From NCBI GenBank assembly GCA_947462335.1, contig OX381708.1, positions 40,489,377-40,553,376 on the forward strand: a stretch of 64,000 nt of DNA. Reading direction: 5' to 3'. The translations under genes and the position numbers were made by a program. Below are positions 1-10,835 of the stretch, piece after piece. The stretch is from Harmothoe impar (Eukaryota; Annelida; Polychaeta; Phyllodocida; Polynoidae). Within the stretch, counting starts at the first letter, position 1; the number at the start of each line of letters is the position of its first letter. The notes below the pieces were generated by a model. That model was not told the origin of the DNA. It saw only the letters and a program-made list of their open reading frames with translations, and searched no databases.

Positions 1-331
1 AACACACCCCACGCACATTTTTTAATAACCGAGTAAGGAAACTTCATAAGGAAGTCATATCGAAATGTGTCAAGCCGTTCGATTGTATGTATGATATTAT
101 ATTCACATGTCATAAAACATACCTAAAACATCTATTATGGTTGCTATTAGTGTAATGCCATATTTATATTGAGTTTGATGATCTCGCTTGTGTAGTGTGT
201 CGTGATAATATGTTACGCCCCTAGTTACTGTATAGACAATAACTGTAAAGACGTTGGTCTAAAGTGTTTTCTATATACTAGGAAAACCGTATATATATTC
301 GTTACCACCTAGTTTTGTCTAGGGGGGGTAG
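1..331. other. AT-rich sequence, nothing recognised
   Basis: There is no credible reading frame. A TGTTACGCCCC string at about 214 resembles an LTR start, so the LTR that follows could begin here rather than at 332. Confidence 0.3.
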
Positions 332-816
332 TGTAGGGGCAGGATATTACATATTAATCTCATACACGGTATTTCCGGGTAACGTCTGTTTACTCGGCTT
401 CTCCACCTGGAGCTAGTGCACACAGTTCCCGGGAGAGGGCGCAGGTCCTCTTCAGGTAACCGTGTGCCGCTCTCAGGTGGGCGGCCGACCCACCCACCTG
501 GCCACGTGATCTAAGAGCCGGTGTTATATAAGACCCGTGTGTTTACCTGGAAGGCAGTCAGTGCAGGCCCGACTGACGAGAGACTTCACATGTCCAACCG
601 TGCGGACAGAGTTGTATGCTAAGAGTTGTATACTGACCGTTTCCTCTATTTATAGAGAAACCTGATTTACCTGTGTGTATTAATTCTACACTGATCGTTC
701 CCTAGTAAAGGAACTGGAGTTGTTATTCTTGTGAATAAAGACAGATATATTCTCGCACCTGGAAACTGCCGTGATCGTTGTTCTTTAACCTAGAGTTAAC
801 TACGAACCACCACACA
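332..816 (+). mobile_element. LTR of a Gypsy-like retrotransposon (probable 5' LTR remnant)
   Basis: The segment starts TGTAGGGGCA and ends ACA. It contains a TATA box (TATATAAG, 525-532) and, about 200 bp later, a polyadenylation signal (AATAAA, 734-739), in the order expected of U3-R-U5. Five bases after the end is TGGTCGCAAC, which looks like the start of a tRNA primer-binding site. No matching target duplication flanks it, and no gag or pol follows, so it would be a 5' LTR of a deleted element. The left boundary is uncertain. Its first ten bases match those of the minus-strand LTR at 3905-4342. Confidence 0.45.
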
Positions 817-839
817 TATATGGTCGCAACAGCGTGTAC

Positions 840-1702
840 ATAGACAGAACAAAGTCAGAAGTTATAATTAAAACAATCAGCTGTATTCATGAAGCTGCAT
901 CCTCTTTTTTTTTCATTATGTAGAATGCATGCTTCATATTCAAAGGTTGATGGTTCTAACCCCGGAACATCCATCACTATTTTATGACCATTTAATATTA
1001 CTTAGGCCAATATGAAACAAGGGTGCCCTGGTGTTCTATGGTGAAACTAGAGAATGTACCTGCATAGAAAATGGGGCAGTAGATGAAAATGGCATTAGAT
1101 TAACCCACCTTAATGTATTCCATGTCTATGTCATAATGCTACTGTAAGCAAAGGAAGCTAAAAAAGAATGTTTTTGTTCCATTTACATTCCATTACTATC
1201 AAAATTAAAAAAATGGAAAATGCATGAGCATGTGTTCACCTGAATATGGGTGGGGTACTTCCTTAAACATAGAAAACAATCATGCTGGGGTTTAAAAATA
1301 ATTCGAACAATCAGACAGGCTCATTAGAATATACACAAAATCTCTTATAACCCAATATATTGGTAGTGTTTACCATTTATCAGCTATTTCTTTTGGATAG
1401 GATGTCTAGAGATATCACTGACATCCAATTTATTTCGGTTAACACTATTTTGGTGTCGATTTTCCGATTATATCGATTTCTTTTGATGTTACAAAGCAAT
1501 TAATATCTTTATTTGCTCATTTCCCTGCTCATACTTGAGTCTATAGGAATGAACACTTGGTAGCACTTAAAACACAAGCTGAAATTATTTTCCCTCAATA
1601 TTTTAGGCAAAAAACATGGCACCATTTTCAATTGAAATAAGAGCAAGTTCTAGATGGATCATTTACAGTTTTAGAAAGATAAATTATAAGGCTTTATGTG
1701 AT
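840..1702. other. No gene or repeat recognised
   Basis: This is AT-rich sequence without a convincing coding frame, RNA gene or clear inverted repeat. Confidence 0.4.
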
Positions 1703-1710
1703 ACAAATAC

Positions 1711-2110
1711 TAGGGATGTCATTGCTATCGAATTTGACAGGTTATCAGGTATTCACTATTTTCGTGTCGATATGTTTGATATATCGGTTATTAGATATAT
1801 ACAAATAAGGGACCTTTTTGTATATAAAAATCTGTAATGTCTCTTTTCTCAAACCCTGAAATGTCCATTTTACCAATCCATTGACATTCATTTTGCAATG
1901 TATTTTTTAAAAGACCATGGATCGGCTTCTGATAGGGCTATTCGAAAAATTCTTTCAGTGTTGAAAAGCTGAGATCCGGAAGAATATGAAAATATTAGAA
2001 TAAATACATCCAAGATGGCGGTGTATCGATACCTATCGATTGTGGATTCGGTTATTTGATACAAAAAATATGGCGATATATCGATACTTATGATACCATT
2101 GACATCCCTA
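1711..2110. mobile_element. hAT-type MITE with 8-bp target duplication
   Basis: A 400-bp element is bounded by inverted TAGGGATGTCA (left) and TGACATCCCTA (right). It is flanked by identical 8-mers ACAAATAC at 1703-1710 and 2111-2118. An 8-bp TSD with a TAGGGATG-type terminus is characteristic of hAT transposons. It encodes no transposase, so it is non-autonomous. The interior is rich in TATCGATA-like strings. Confidence 0.85.
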
Positions 2111-2233
2111 ACAAATACGGTATCAATATAATGCTTGTAACCTCTCCCACCATTTCATGTTGCATATAGTAGCCCTTATATGTATGAGCCCCTCCCAAAA
2201 TAGACCTCAGTGAAAGGATATTTAAAATGTCAT

Positions 2234-2447
2234 CATGTGTGTGGCTGGACCATTGGCCAATCTGTCCACTTTCGCACCAGCATATTATATAGACCAAGCC
2301 AGGAATCGAACCTGGGTACCACACACATGATTTCTACCACTCACCATTACCAGCGGTACTTACCTACACCACCCTACATACCTGTACATCACCTACCACT
2401 TGCCTACTATCCCATCTTACCTGTTCATTGCCTACACTACACCTATG
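2234..2447 (-). mobile_element. tRNA-derived SINE, copy 1
   Basis: On the minus strand an exact pol III B box (GGTTCGATTCC, plus-strand 2302-2312) is preceded by an A-box-like TGGTGAGTGG. The same ~214-bp sequence recurs on the minus strand at 57304-57518, with B box at 57373-57383. Two dispersed copies with pol III boxes identify a SINE. The A box is one base short of consensus, so the head is diverged. Confidence 0.7.
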
Positions 2448-2835
2448 CTTACCTCACACACACCTCACCTGTATGACACCTCACACATCTGTATGGCAGC
2501 TCCTGTATAATACCTCACACATCTGTATGACACCTCATCTTTAGAACACATCACTTCACCTATATGACACCTCACACACCTGTATGATACAACACCCCAC
2601 CTGTATGACACCTCATGCAGAGCTCTATGACACCTGCCGCTCACCTACAACAGCTGTAGGATATATACCACTCACCTATAACACCTGCTACTCACCCACC
2701 TCACCTACAACACCTGCCACTTACCTACCTCAGGTCACAAAAGTCACCCACATTCACCTACTCCACCTGCACTCACCTACCTCACGTGTAGGACACCTGC
2801 CACTCACCTACCTCACCTGTAGGAAACCTGTACTC
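2448..2835. repeat. Degenerate CACCTGTATGACACCT-type minisatellite
   Basis: Short imperfect units built from CACCT, CTGTATGACA and CTCACACA words follow one another for nearly 400 bp. The tract adjoins the SINE at 2234-2447. Reading frames across it are low-complexity products of the repeat. Confidence 0.6.
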
Positions 2836-3077
2836 GTGTGTCAGTTTAGTGTGGTCGATCCGTAGAAAAATAACAGTGATGTTTGTAAACTTATACAGTT
2901 ACATTTCTGCATCATTTTATGTTGTTGTTTTTTTAGGTATGAGCATCATCATCCGGGGCTTCATCTCACTTTGCATAGCTCAAGAGTGGGGATTAGTCTA
3001 TCCTCAGATTTCAAACCATTTCACAGAGTAGCTAGTGTATATTCTACACTGTGTTGATACATAGCGAGTTTAGACAA

Positions 3078-3554
3078 CTAGATATCTGTATCCAGATGCC
3101 TTGACAACTGTGCCATTTGGTAGGCTCTGTAGTTATGACTGGCTATCTGATGACTGAGGAACTTTTCATAGCATAAATTTGGATCTAGAATGACACCCTG
3201 ATACATGTAAGTTGGTACCCTGTACAGCCTTTCTTCATACAAGTCCAGCTTACAGTTTCTTGGTTTGTGACTAAAGGAGATATATTTAGTATTTGATACG
3301 TTTACTGTTAACTTGATTCCAGTACACCACAAAGCAAAACTATTCAAGTCCTCTTGTAACAAATTTACCGTGTCTAACAGGTTGTTGCCTGAACAATATA
3401 TCGCGGGATCATCTGCATAAAGTGAAATTTTATGTGATTTACAGCAATTTCGTACATCATTGATATAGGTTATAAACAGTAACAGCCCTAGTATCGGACG
3501 CTGTGGGACTCCACAGATGACATTAAATATATTCCAAGACCATGCCATTGCCAT
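3078..3554 (-). pseudogene. LINE reverse transcriptase fragment
   Basis: A 158-codon open frame holds the middle of a non-LTR retrotransposon RT: a degraded GVPQxxxLGLLLF motif (GVPQRPILGLLLF), the catalytic YADD, and the downstream LNSFALWC and KxxYxS-type segments of the Jockey/CR1 group. The 5' RT part, the endonuclease and the C-terminus are absent, so this is a truncated copy. A P instead of T follows YADD. LINE affiliation is secure; the clade is not. Confidence 0.75.
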
Positions 3555-3715
3555 ATTTTGATTATGGGTGTATATTCCTGACTGGTTTACTGGTAAAATG
3601 CTACAAAAAACTACAGGTTTATTGTAATGAATGGTATTTTTTTTGCAATACGGTTTTTATATAGTTTCCTTTTTTTCACTGTATTTATCTATAACGTTTA
3701 AAATGAAAATGAAAT

Positions 3716-4640
3716 GTAGGCAAAGATTGAATATGTGATTAACATCGCAAACGACTCAGGGTCTGATTGATAAAGGGATTAAATTGATGGACTAAATGAC
3801 TGAATCCATAAATTTTATTTCAGGAACAATGAACTATTTGTCAATTCTGAGAGCAGGAATGTATTCCTGGGTCAAAACTACCCTCTAATCATCTGTCACA
3901 CTAGTGTAATAAACGATATTTTGTCCTTTATAATATTGTTATAGTATTAAGTAAAGAAACAAAGTCGACACAGTTCGGATCAAGTGTTACAGGTTGCGAA
4001 TCAATAGGTTTATTCAGGAACCTAGACAGGCAAAGCTATAGTGGTGCGAACTCCCTATAGAGTTCGGAACGGGTCAGTAGGATTGCAGCCGATACGATCA
4101 CGGGGCCTCTGTCCTAGCGTGGATCCAGAGTGACCGACGAGTCCCATCGGATGCTGGGTATAGATAGGCAGCCAGCCTGCGCGCGCACACGCAGACCGGA
4201 AGCCTATAGCGACCTCTGTCCATACCCCAAGCCCGGGGCAGATGCTGCCACCTGCCGTCAGGCTTAAGGGTTCGGACAGAGTTCGCAACACAGCATCCAA
4301 CAGACCCCGTCATATAAACCCCGTAGAACCCTTGCCCCTACACTAGTATGTTATCATATTTCAAATGAGCAGGTGGGTGTGGGCGAGCCGGTGGGTGTGG
4401 ACGAGCTGGTGGGCGTGGGTGACAGTTGCAGGCTGCAGGCATGTACCGCCTTTTGTCCCTATCAAAAAGCGAGTTGATCGTACGATAAACGGCCGAGATA
4501 CGATGTCACTGTCGCTGTGGGACTGTCGTGACGTTTCATTGACTTCTTGTGGAGTACGAGAACTGCGAGTGGCGCCACCTTTTACTGGTGGAGAGACAAC
4601 TAAAAAGCTATAGCCTTACCTTCATTTTCATGAAGGTTAC
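3716..4640 (-). repeat. Interspersed repeat copy, interrupted by a solo LTR
   Basis: Positions 3716-3904 and 4343-4640 together match, in inverted orientation, the repeat at about 60285-60720. Both copies share a segment with two mirror ATTCCTG words, the ACTAGT junction, a GTGGGTGTGGGCGAGC minisatellite tract and a AAAAAGCGAGTTGATCG-like block. In this copy the solo LTR at 3905-4342 splits the unit exactly at CTAG. No coding capacity is seen. The family is not identified. Confidence 0.65.
3905..4342 (-). mobile_element. Solo LTR with CTAG target duplication
   Basis: The 438-bp segment begins TGTAATA and ends CCCCTACA, giving perfect TGTA...TACA termini, and is flanked by CTAG at 3901-3904 and 4343-4346. 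The uninterrupted sequence is visible at 60285-60720, where the same flanks are contiguous. On the minus strand it begins TGTAGGGGCA and has an AATAAA polyadenylation signal near plus-strand 4008. A lone LTR with a TSD is what recombination between two LTRs leaves behind. Confidence 0.85.
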
Positions 4641-5029
4641 CGAAGGTAGAGCCAATATTGCGGCCTCAGAGCGTCTCAAAAAGTGTCTCACCCCGTTTCT
4701 ACATTAGAACAAAGAGGATTTCATGTAAAGGGACACTTCATGAAGGTCTGTAGTTTACTTGAAACCCTATCCTTTAGCATTGCGCCGAAAAAGTTAGTTT
4801 TGTGCTGTTTAGGTGGCTTTTTTTCAATATCAATTTTGTGTATGAAATATCGCTTTTTTAGTTTCAATCTTTGATGGCATGGATTGGCATTGATCAAAAC
4901 TTGTTTGTAGCAGCATTTAAATATTTATTTCCAAATGTTTCACAGGAAAAAAAGGGACAGAAAGCAAGGGACTTTTTTGACAAAAAATCCAAAAATACCT
5001 GTCACTAAAGAACCTGGCACTACTGTGCC
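4641..5029. other. No gene recognised
   Basis: The sequence holds a short palindromic CCTTCATTTTCATGAAGG near 4620-4640 and otherwise nothing clearly functional. Confidence 0.35.
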
Positions 5030-5440
5030 CTGGTTCAATAATACCTCGAGAATATGTTTCAAGATAAGAGACCCCACTGACTGTCTGGTAAAGGATCTAT
5101 ACAAAAGGGCATTTATATTACCACTAGATTTAAGGAGAATTTATTTTCAACTCACTACTGTTCATAGACTAGTTTTTGCTGGAAAATGTAATGTTTTGCC
5201 CTCTACCGGTACTAGGGCGACTCAGGCTCCACTGATAAAATTGCCACGTGACAAACTAGAACAACACATAAAAGGTCCGTCATATCAAGCAGCCTCCTGG
5301 TGGAATAGTTTAAAATCAGAGACAAGATGGGCGGTAGACAAGGGCACTTTCAGAATTTTAATAAAAAGGAAGCTGGGTAAGCTCTTCTTGGCAAAGTGGA
5401 AACATGAGTATCCCTATCTGACGACGAGGGTAAAAACATA
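5030..5440 (+). pseudogene. LINE ORF2 C-terminal fragment
   Basis: The frame encodes the region after the RT domain of a Jockey/CR1-like LINE. It is clearly homologous to the minus-strand fragment at 26746-27177. Both share FKIRDPTDC/FRIRDPTDC, LPLDLR-IYFQL, HRLV, GTRAT-AP and LIKRKLG followed by W-HEYPYL. The RT core is missing on the 5' side. An in-frame ATG at 4935 adds about 30 residues without visible homology, so the LINE part begins near 5030. Confidence 0.7.
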
Positions 5441-5934
5441 ATTGCAAACTATTAGCATAAAGAACTACTAAAATGGTGGAAACTGTTTCATCGTCTTGTA
5501 AGCTATACAGTAAAATGGTTCTACCAAGTTATCGGATGTAGATTAAGTGTTTATCTTGGGCATTGTATGATCCAGAATATAAATACAGTGTTTATGTCGG
5601 GCATTATATAATCCAGAATATAAATACAGCTGCGGGTATTGATATACTGTATGACAATTGAAGAGTCAAAAAAAGAATGTGTTTTTTTGGAGCGTTTATC
5701 ACAGATATCAAATGTAAATCGCATGTTACAAGAAATAATGCGATAGAGTCAATCAAATCAATTGAATGTGAATTAACAGATAATTGAATTTCATGAGTGA
5801 TTCATAATTTGATACAAAGTGAGGATGAACTGTTCTAATTGCTGCGATACAATATTAATTTAGGAATGTAATTAGGATGAAGGTCCCATTGTGACGGACG
5901 GAATATAGGCTGCATTGTCTTCTTGATTCCTCTG
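5441..5934. other. Short ~50-bp duplication, otherwise unassigned
   Basis: The string CCAGAATATAAATACAG occurs twice about 50 bp apart (near 5571 and 5613), so a small tandem duplication is present. Nothing else is recognised. Confidence 0.4.
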
Positions 5935-7338
5935 TTAGATGGAAGAAAAAGCTCTTGAATCCATACACCATGGACTACTAACGCAAAAGATAGCTATGCT
6001 TAATCTTCACAGCTCTTTCTTAAGCTGGATACATAGCTACCTTCAAGATAGAAAACAAAAAACAAAGACCTCTTATGGTATGTCTAGTGAGAAAGAAGTG
6101 TCCTTTGGTCTGTCTTAGGCCCCCTACTGTTTATCATCTTCCTAAACTCCCTACCACAGGTGGTTAGATTTTGTCATATAGCAATGTATGCAGATGCTAT
6201 AGTTCTGTACTCCACCCATCCTAATCGAAGACTGGCGATTAGAAATATGCATGTAGATCTCAACAGTGTGAAAACTTGGTGTGAGAATTGCATGACCATT
6301 AATGAGAAAAAGACTCAAACAATCTGGTGTGCATCCACAAGAATGAGAAGGGAGCTGCCGGATTTGGTAAAAAAAATAGGCACGGTGCAGCTAAAGGAAG
6401 TAAAATCTTATACATATTAAGTTGTTGAACTAGATGGAGACTTGGTACTGGACAAATATGTAAATAATACAGTAAGTAAGGTTTCAAACAAGGTGTTCAA
6501 GCTGGTAAATCTGAGACCTACGTTAACAGAGATTGCATCCATTTCGGTGTACAGACATTCTATCCTACCCTTGGCAGAATACTGCTGCTATCTTGGGGAC
6601 TCAGCTAGAAAATAACCCTCTCATAGGCTACATGTGATTCAAAACCAGGCGCTAAGAATTTGTGTAAAAATGAGACAAAGCGACATCTCTATACAAGATC
6701 TGCATGATAGGACAGAAATGCCAATGTTAGAAAACAGAACAAAGCAGCTACTTGTTACTCTAATGTATAGAAAGTCAAGAAAGGTCAAACCGGTAGTGAA
6801 AGCAAGAAGCACTAGAAGTAATGGCAAATTTGTCTTCCCCACTAGAAGAGCCGAGGACAAAAATGTATATGAAAGCCCCCTACACTAGAGTACAGAAAAC
6901 GCTATTTTCATGAGAAGGATGGTGTAAGCCAGACCTACTTGTACTCACATCAGGTTCTTTCCTACTCTTAGGGCAAAATGAACTTAACTAACTATAGCCC
7001 ACATGTTAAATAAGAACAAAAGAGAAAATCTGGACAAAATGTTTTACGAGGTAGATACATAACACTGTTTTTATTTGAATCATTGTATGTCAACATCCTT
7101 TTGTATATAAATTCAGAATCACTTCTTTGCCTCCATACCCAAATTGTGATAACATTGTATATTACATTTAATAATGCTGTAGAAATGTTTACAAGCCCTC
7201 AAGGAAGATAAGGCATACATTACTGTAAAACGGAACGCTGAACTGATACTATATTGTACACCAGTTGGACCCGATGGTTATTTGTAACTGCCAATCACTT
7301 TGTGATGTTATGAATAAACTTTTTTATTTTTTTTAAAA
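5935..7338 (+). pseudogene. Decayed LINE (RT part and 3' UTR)
   Basis: Remains of a reverse transcriptase run in several frames from about 5935: a SWIHSYLQDRKQ-like segment, a broken VPQG/LG box (6100-6130), a YADA in place of YADD (6187-6198), then the WC-N-MTINEKKTQ region. In-frame stops occur near 6113 and 6418, and the C-terminal part continues to 6888. An AATAAA followed by a T/A-rich tail at 7310-7338 probably marks the 3' end. The YADA substitution and the stops make it inactive. Confidence 0.65.
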
Positions 7339-7445
7339 CAAGACGACTGCAGAGCACGGGCCCGGGAGACTGGATAAGGGTGGAGCTGGTGATTGTCACT
7401 GTGGATGAAAAATGTATCCTGTTAAATGTGTATACATAAGTGTTA

Positions 7446-7483
7446 CAAGCCAGAACCGAACACAAGTGTTCGGTTCTGGCTTG
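7446..7483. repeat. Perfect 18-bp inverted repeat with 2-base loop
   Basis: CAAGCCAGAACCGAACAC and its exact reverse complement are separated by AA. It could extrude as a hairpin. No flanking duplication identifies it as a transposon. Confidence 0.85.
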
Positions 7484-7570
7484 ATCTCTCCATATAATCT
7501 TTAGATTATGATGATCAACTGAAATTAAAGGCATCCATGGTAGTGGGGGATGACAAATACGTTAGGGCAG

Positions 7571-8179
7571 TTGGTCAAATATTGTGCCACTTGCTATAAT
7601 GCTAGGCATAGAATGTTTGGAATTGCTGTTGTAACAGAATGGTCCTAGCAACATGACAGTAGTTCCAATAGAATACCCAGGACTTGCGTACTGGGGTTAG
7701 GTATGGTCAAATACCTTCTATTCCCACCTGTTGTGCTGGTTGCTAGGCATGAAATGTTTGGAATTGCTGTTGCTAGGTAACAGAGTGGTCCTAGCAACAT
7801 AACAATAGTTCCAATAGAATCCCCAAGGCCTGAATACTGGGGGTAGGTACGGTCGAATACCTTCTATTCCCACCTATTATGTCAGTTGCTAGGCATGAAA
7901 TGTTTGGAATTGGTGTTGCTAGGTAACAGAGTGGTCATAGCAACATGACCATAGTTCCAATAGAATCCCCAGGGCTTGTATACTGGGGGTAGGTATAGTC
8001 AAGTACCTTCTATTTCCACTAATTGTACAGGTTGCTAGGCATGGGGTGTTTGGAATTGCTGTTGCTAGGTAACAGAGTGGTCCTAGCAACATGACAATAG
8101 TTCCAATAGAATCCCCAGGGCCCGAATACTGGGGTAGGTACGGTCAAATACCTTCTAATCCCACCTCTTATGTCGGTTG
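7571..8179. repeat. ~146-bp tandem repeat, first block (four units)
   Basis: Units share GTTGCTAGGCATGAAATG, GGTAACAGAGTGGTC, TAGCAACATGAC, AGTTCCAATAGAATCCC and an ACTGGGG..GGTA..GTCAAATACCTTCTA end. Spacing is about 140-146 bp. The block resumes at 9104 after a transposon insertion. Confidence 0.85.
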
Positions 8180-9103
8180 CAGAGATGTAAGTGGCGTATT
8201 GACAAAATCCCTGAAAAGGTACTCGACCTCCCCCCCCCTAACAGATTACTCTGAAAAACATTGATCTTAAATAGTCTTAGATCTTTAATTTAATATTACA
8301 CGTTTCAATGGCTTATTGTGCCATGTCTCATAGAAATTGACCCCCCCCCCTCCTCCCCCTATGCCCCATTCGGAGGGCTCATTGTGCCCCAGAACTGGGC
8401 GGGAAGACATGCAGACCTGTGGCGCCATCTGACCACCTGTGGCTGAATCAGGTCATATGGCCTTGACCTTTGACCTAGGCCCAAAATTAAGTCAGCACTC
8501 GCCGACTGTCACAAACAATGCTCTATGTAAGGTTCTAGATGATATACAACCTCATTTCTTAGACAAAAAGGGAATGTAATCCTTTTTTTATCTTAACAAA
8601 CACACCAAGTGCAGTAAACACAATTGAATTGAATTGAGGGTTTGAAAAGTTGATGTGGAGAAATAAATTTCGCTGGTTGGTAGGCAGATAGAAAGACTGA
8701 CTTTTAAGTAACCAGCTCCAGCATGGATTTTCGATGAATATTGACCAATCAGGACACAGTATTCCTTTATTTCCCCCTGAATTGGTAACCCCTGGGATCC
8801 CCTGGACCAGAGGGGCTCCATAGACCCAGTGCTAAACACCTGAAATGTGCAAGCTGGCCACAACTTATAGTAAACCTGCATACATCTCTATGTTAGGGAG
8901 ATTGGCTAGAAGCAGACGACATGGGCAGGGGAATGTAAGGGAAATTCAATTGAGAAAGGTTGGTTTGTATTCAAGTAAATGATATCTAAATTGTTTCAAA
9001 TATTTCTTAGGAGACTTTGACAGAAACCCATACGTTTTTATAGATTTCCTGCTCCTTTACAAATCCCTATTTTCAGGGAAATCCCTGACGACTTACATTT
9101 CTG
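8180..9103. mobile_element. Non-autonomous hAT6-like transposon with 6-bp TSD
   Basis: The left end CAGAGATGTAAGT and right end ACTTACATTTCTG are inverted repeats. CGGTTG flanks both sides (8174-8179 and 9104-9109). It interrupts the 146-bp tandem repeat, and removing it with one TSD restores the expected GGTTGCTAGGC. The interior has no transposase but holds poly-C runs and a TGACCTTTGACCT direct repeat at 8464-8476. Terminus type and TSD length match 10836-12207 and 15064-16029. Confidence 0.8.
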
Positions 9104-9405
9104 CGGTTGCTAGGCATGAAATGTTTGGAATTGGTGTTGCTAGGTAACAGAGTGGTCATAGCAACATGACAATAGTTCCAATAGAATCCCAAGGGCTTGT
9201 ATACTGGGGGTAGGTATAGTCAAATACCTTCTATTTCTACTAATTGTGCCTGTTGCTAGGCATAAGATGTTTGGAATTGCTGTTGCTAGGTAACAGAGTG
9301 GTCCTAGCAACATGACAATAGTTCCAATAGAATCCCGAGGGCCTGAATACTGGGATAGGTATGTCAAATACTTTCTGTTCCCAATGATTGTGCCCTATTA
9401 GGGCA
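9104..9405. repeat. ~146-bp tandem repeat, second block (two units)
   Basis: This continues the block at 7571-8179 with units starting near 9110 and 9252. The last unit degenerates at about 9400. Confidence 0.8.
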
Positions 9406-9833
9406 AATGTACTTTTGGGTGATTGACAGGCGTGACCTCAAGTCATCTGCTGACCTGGGGTCACACCTGTCCATCATCTTATGATTTTGATGAAATTTTC
9501 ATCACAGCAATGAGTGTAATAGGTGCCCTACACTGGTATTTGAGGATTCAGCATAAATGAAAAGTAACATATAGGTAGAAATATATATTTTCTAGCTCTG
9601 TACGAAAGGGGCAATGTAATTTAAAGAACACTTGTTTTAATCATACATCATTTCTGTATATCATTCTCCATCATACCTTCATTGGATTATTAGTTAGGGA
9701 GAAGTGTATACAATGTTGCAAATGAAATCATGAGATATTATGTTGCAGGCAGACTACTCCACTGTCCTGACTGGTTTATCTGTGGCTGAACACATTTTTT
9801 GTGAACTGTAAACCAGGACCAAATAAAACCGTA
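9406..9833. other. No gene recognised
   Basis: Unassigned sequence. A TGACCTGGGGTCA string occurs near 9458 but nothing supports function. Confidence 0.3.
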
Positions 9834-9837
9834 TTAA

Positions 9838-10746
9838 GGTGGGTCGCTACCTCTTGAATATGGACACACTGCGCAGGTATCTGCGCATATAGCTTAAATG
9901 GCTTAGAATGGGCTGATATTTAATCACTGGGTACATATATATGCTGACTAAGCAATACCCAAAAATTAGACGATTTTGAGGAAAATTGAGCTTTATATTG
10001 GACTTTGAATATTTGATATATTTGTAGCCGATAATATTTGCTATTTTTGACATATTAAAGCTAAAAAATTGGAATTATTAATCAATAAATCATTATCTAG
10101 ATTGCTATAAATGCCATTACATTGCTTGCAGTAACCAAAGGTATGAGGAACAACCAATTTATACCCTGATTCTTGCGATTTCACCCATAATTTTAGGCAT
10201 TAAATATAAGATTTTGACGATTTTTGCACTATTTTTTAACTTCAAAGGCCAAAAAACCTAAAAACATGCCCGGGACCCCCTATCAAAAGCACTTCTATAT
10301 GTTAGCAAATGATCTTAACTATTTTTTGAGAGAGTTAAAAAAAATTCTGTTAACTTTGAATGCTATTTTTAGCTAATAAAGCTACAAAATAATGAAAATT
10401 TGTTCCTATTCTTTCCGGAAACATCATATTTTTACCCAGAATGCCATTGCATACAACTGTAAAATTATTTTTGCAGTTAAGTGGAACGTATAGGCGTTGC
10501 ACATGTGAAGTTTTACATTTGTGTGCATAATTGTTGATGTGAAAAAAAATCATGGAAGTTTTCACTTTTTTTTCTATATTTTTGTGAAAAATGAAAATAC
10601 TTTAATTTTTCAAAATTTTGTAACTTAAAAAGTAGCTCGGGACCCCCCATTTTTCTTTTCATTTTCCGATTCTATATGATCTAGACTGCATGTAGGAAAA
10701 AAATAGAGAGATTCTGTTAACTTTGATCAAAGGGTAGCGACCCACC
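9838..10746. mobile_element. Non-autonomous TTAA-flanked DNA transposon
   Basis: Inverted termini GGTGGGTCGCTACC (left) and GGTAGCGACCCACC (right) are flanked by TTAA at 9834-9837 and 10747-10750. TTAA targets are used by piggyBac and Kolobok; the GGTGGG terminus fits Kolobok better, though a TA target (mariner) cannot be excluded. The AT-rich interior contains repeated CGGGACCCCC strings and no transposase. Confidence 0.7.
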
Positions 10747-10835
10747 TTAAATACACAAATATTTCAATATCACAACATTTTTAATGTGCGACTTCCGACC
10801 CATTTCTTTAAAACGGGTCACATTTGGCAGCAATT

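Noticed and set aside
1616..1837. 73-codon frame starting MAPFSIEI
   Set aside because: It runs across the boundary of the hAT MITE and its TSD, so it cannot be an ancestral gene.
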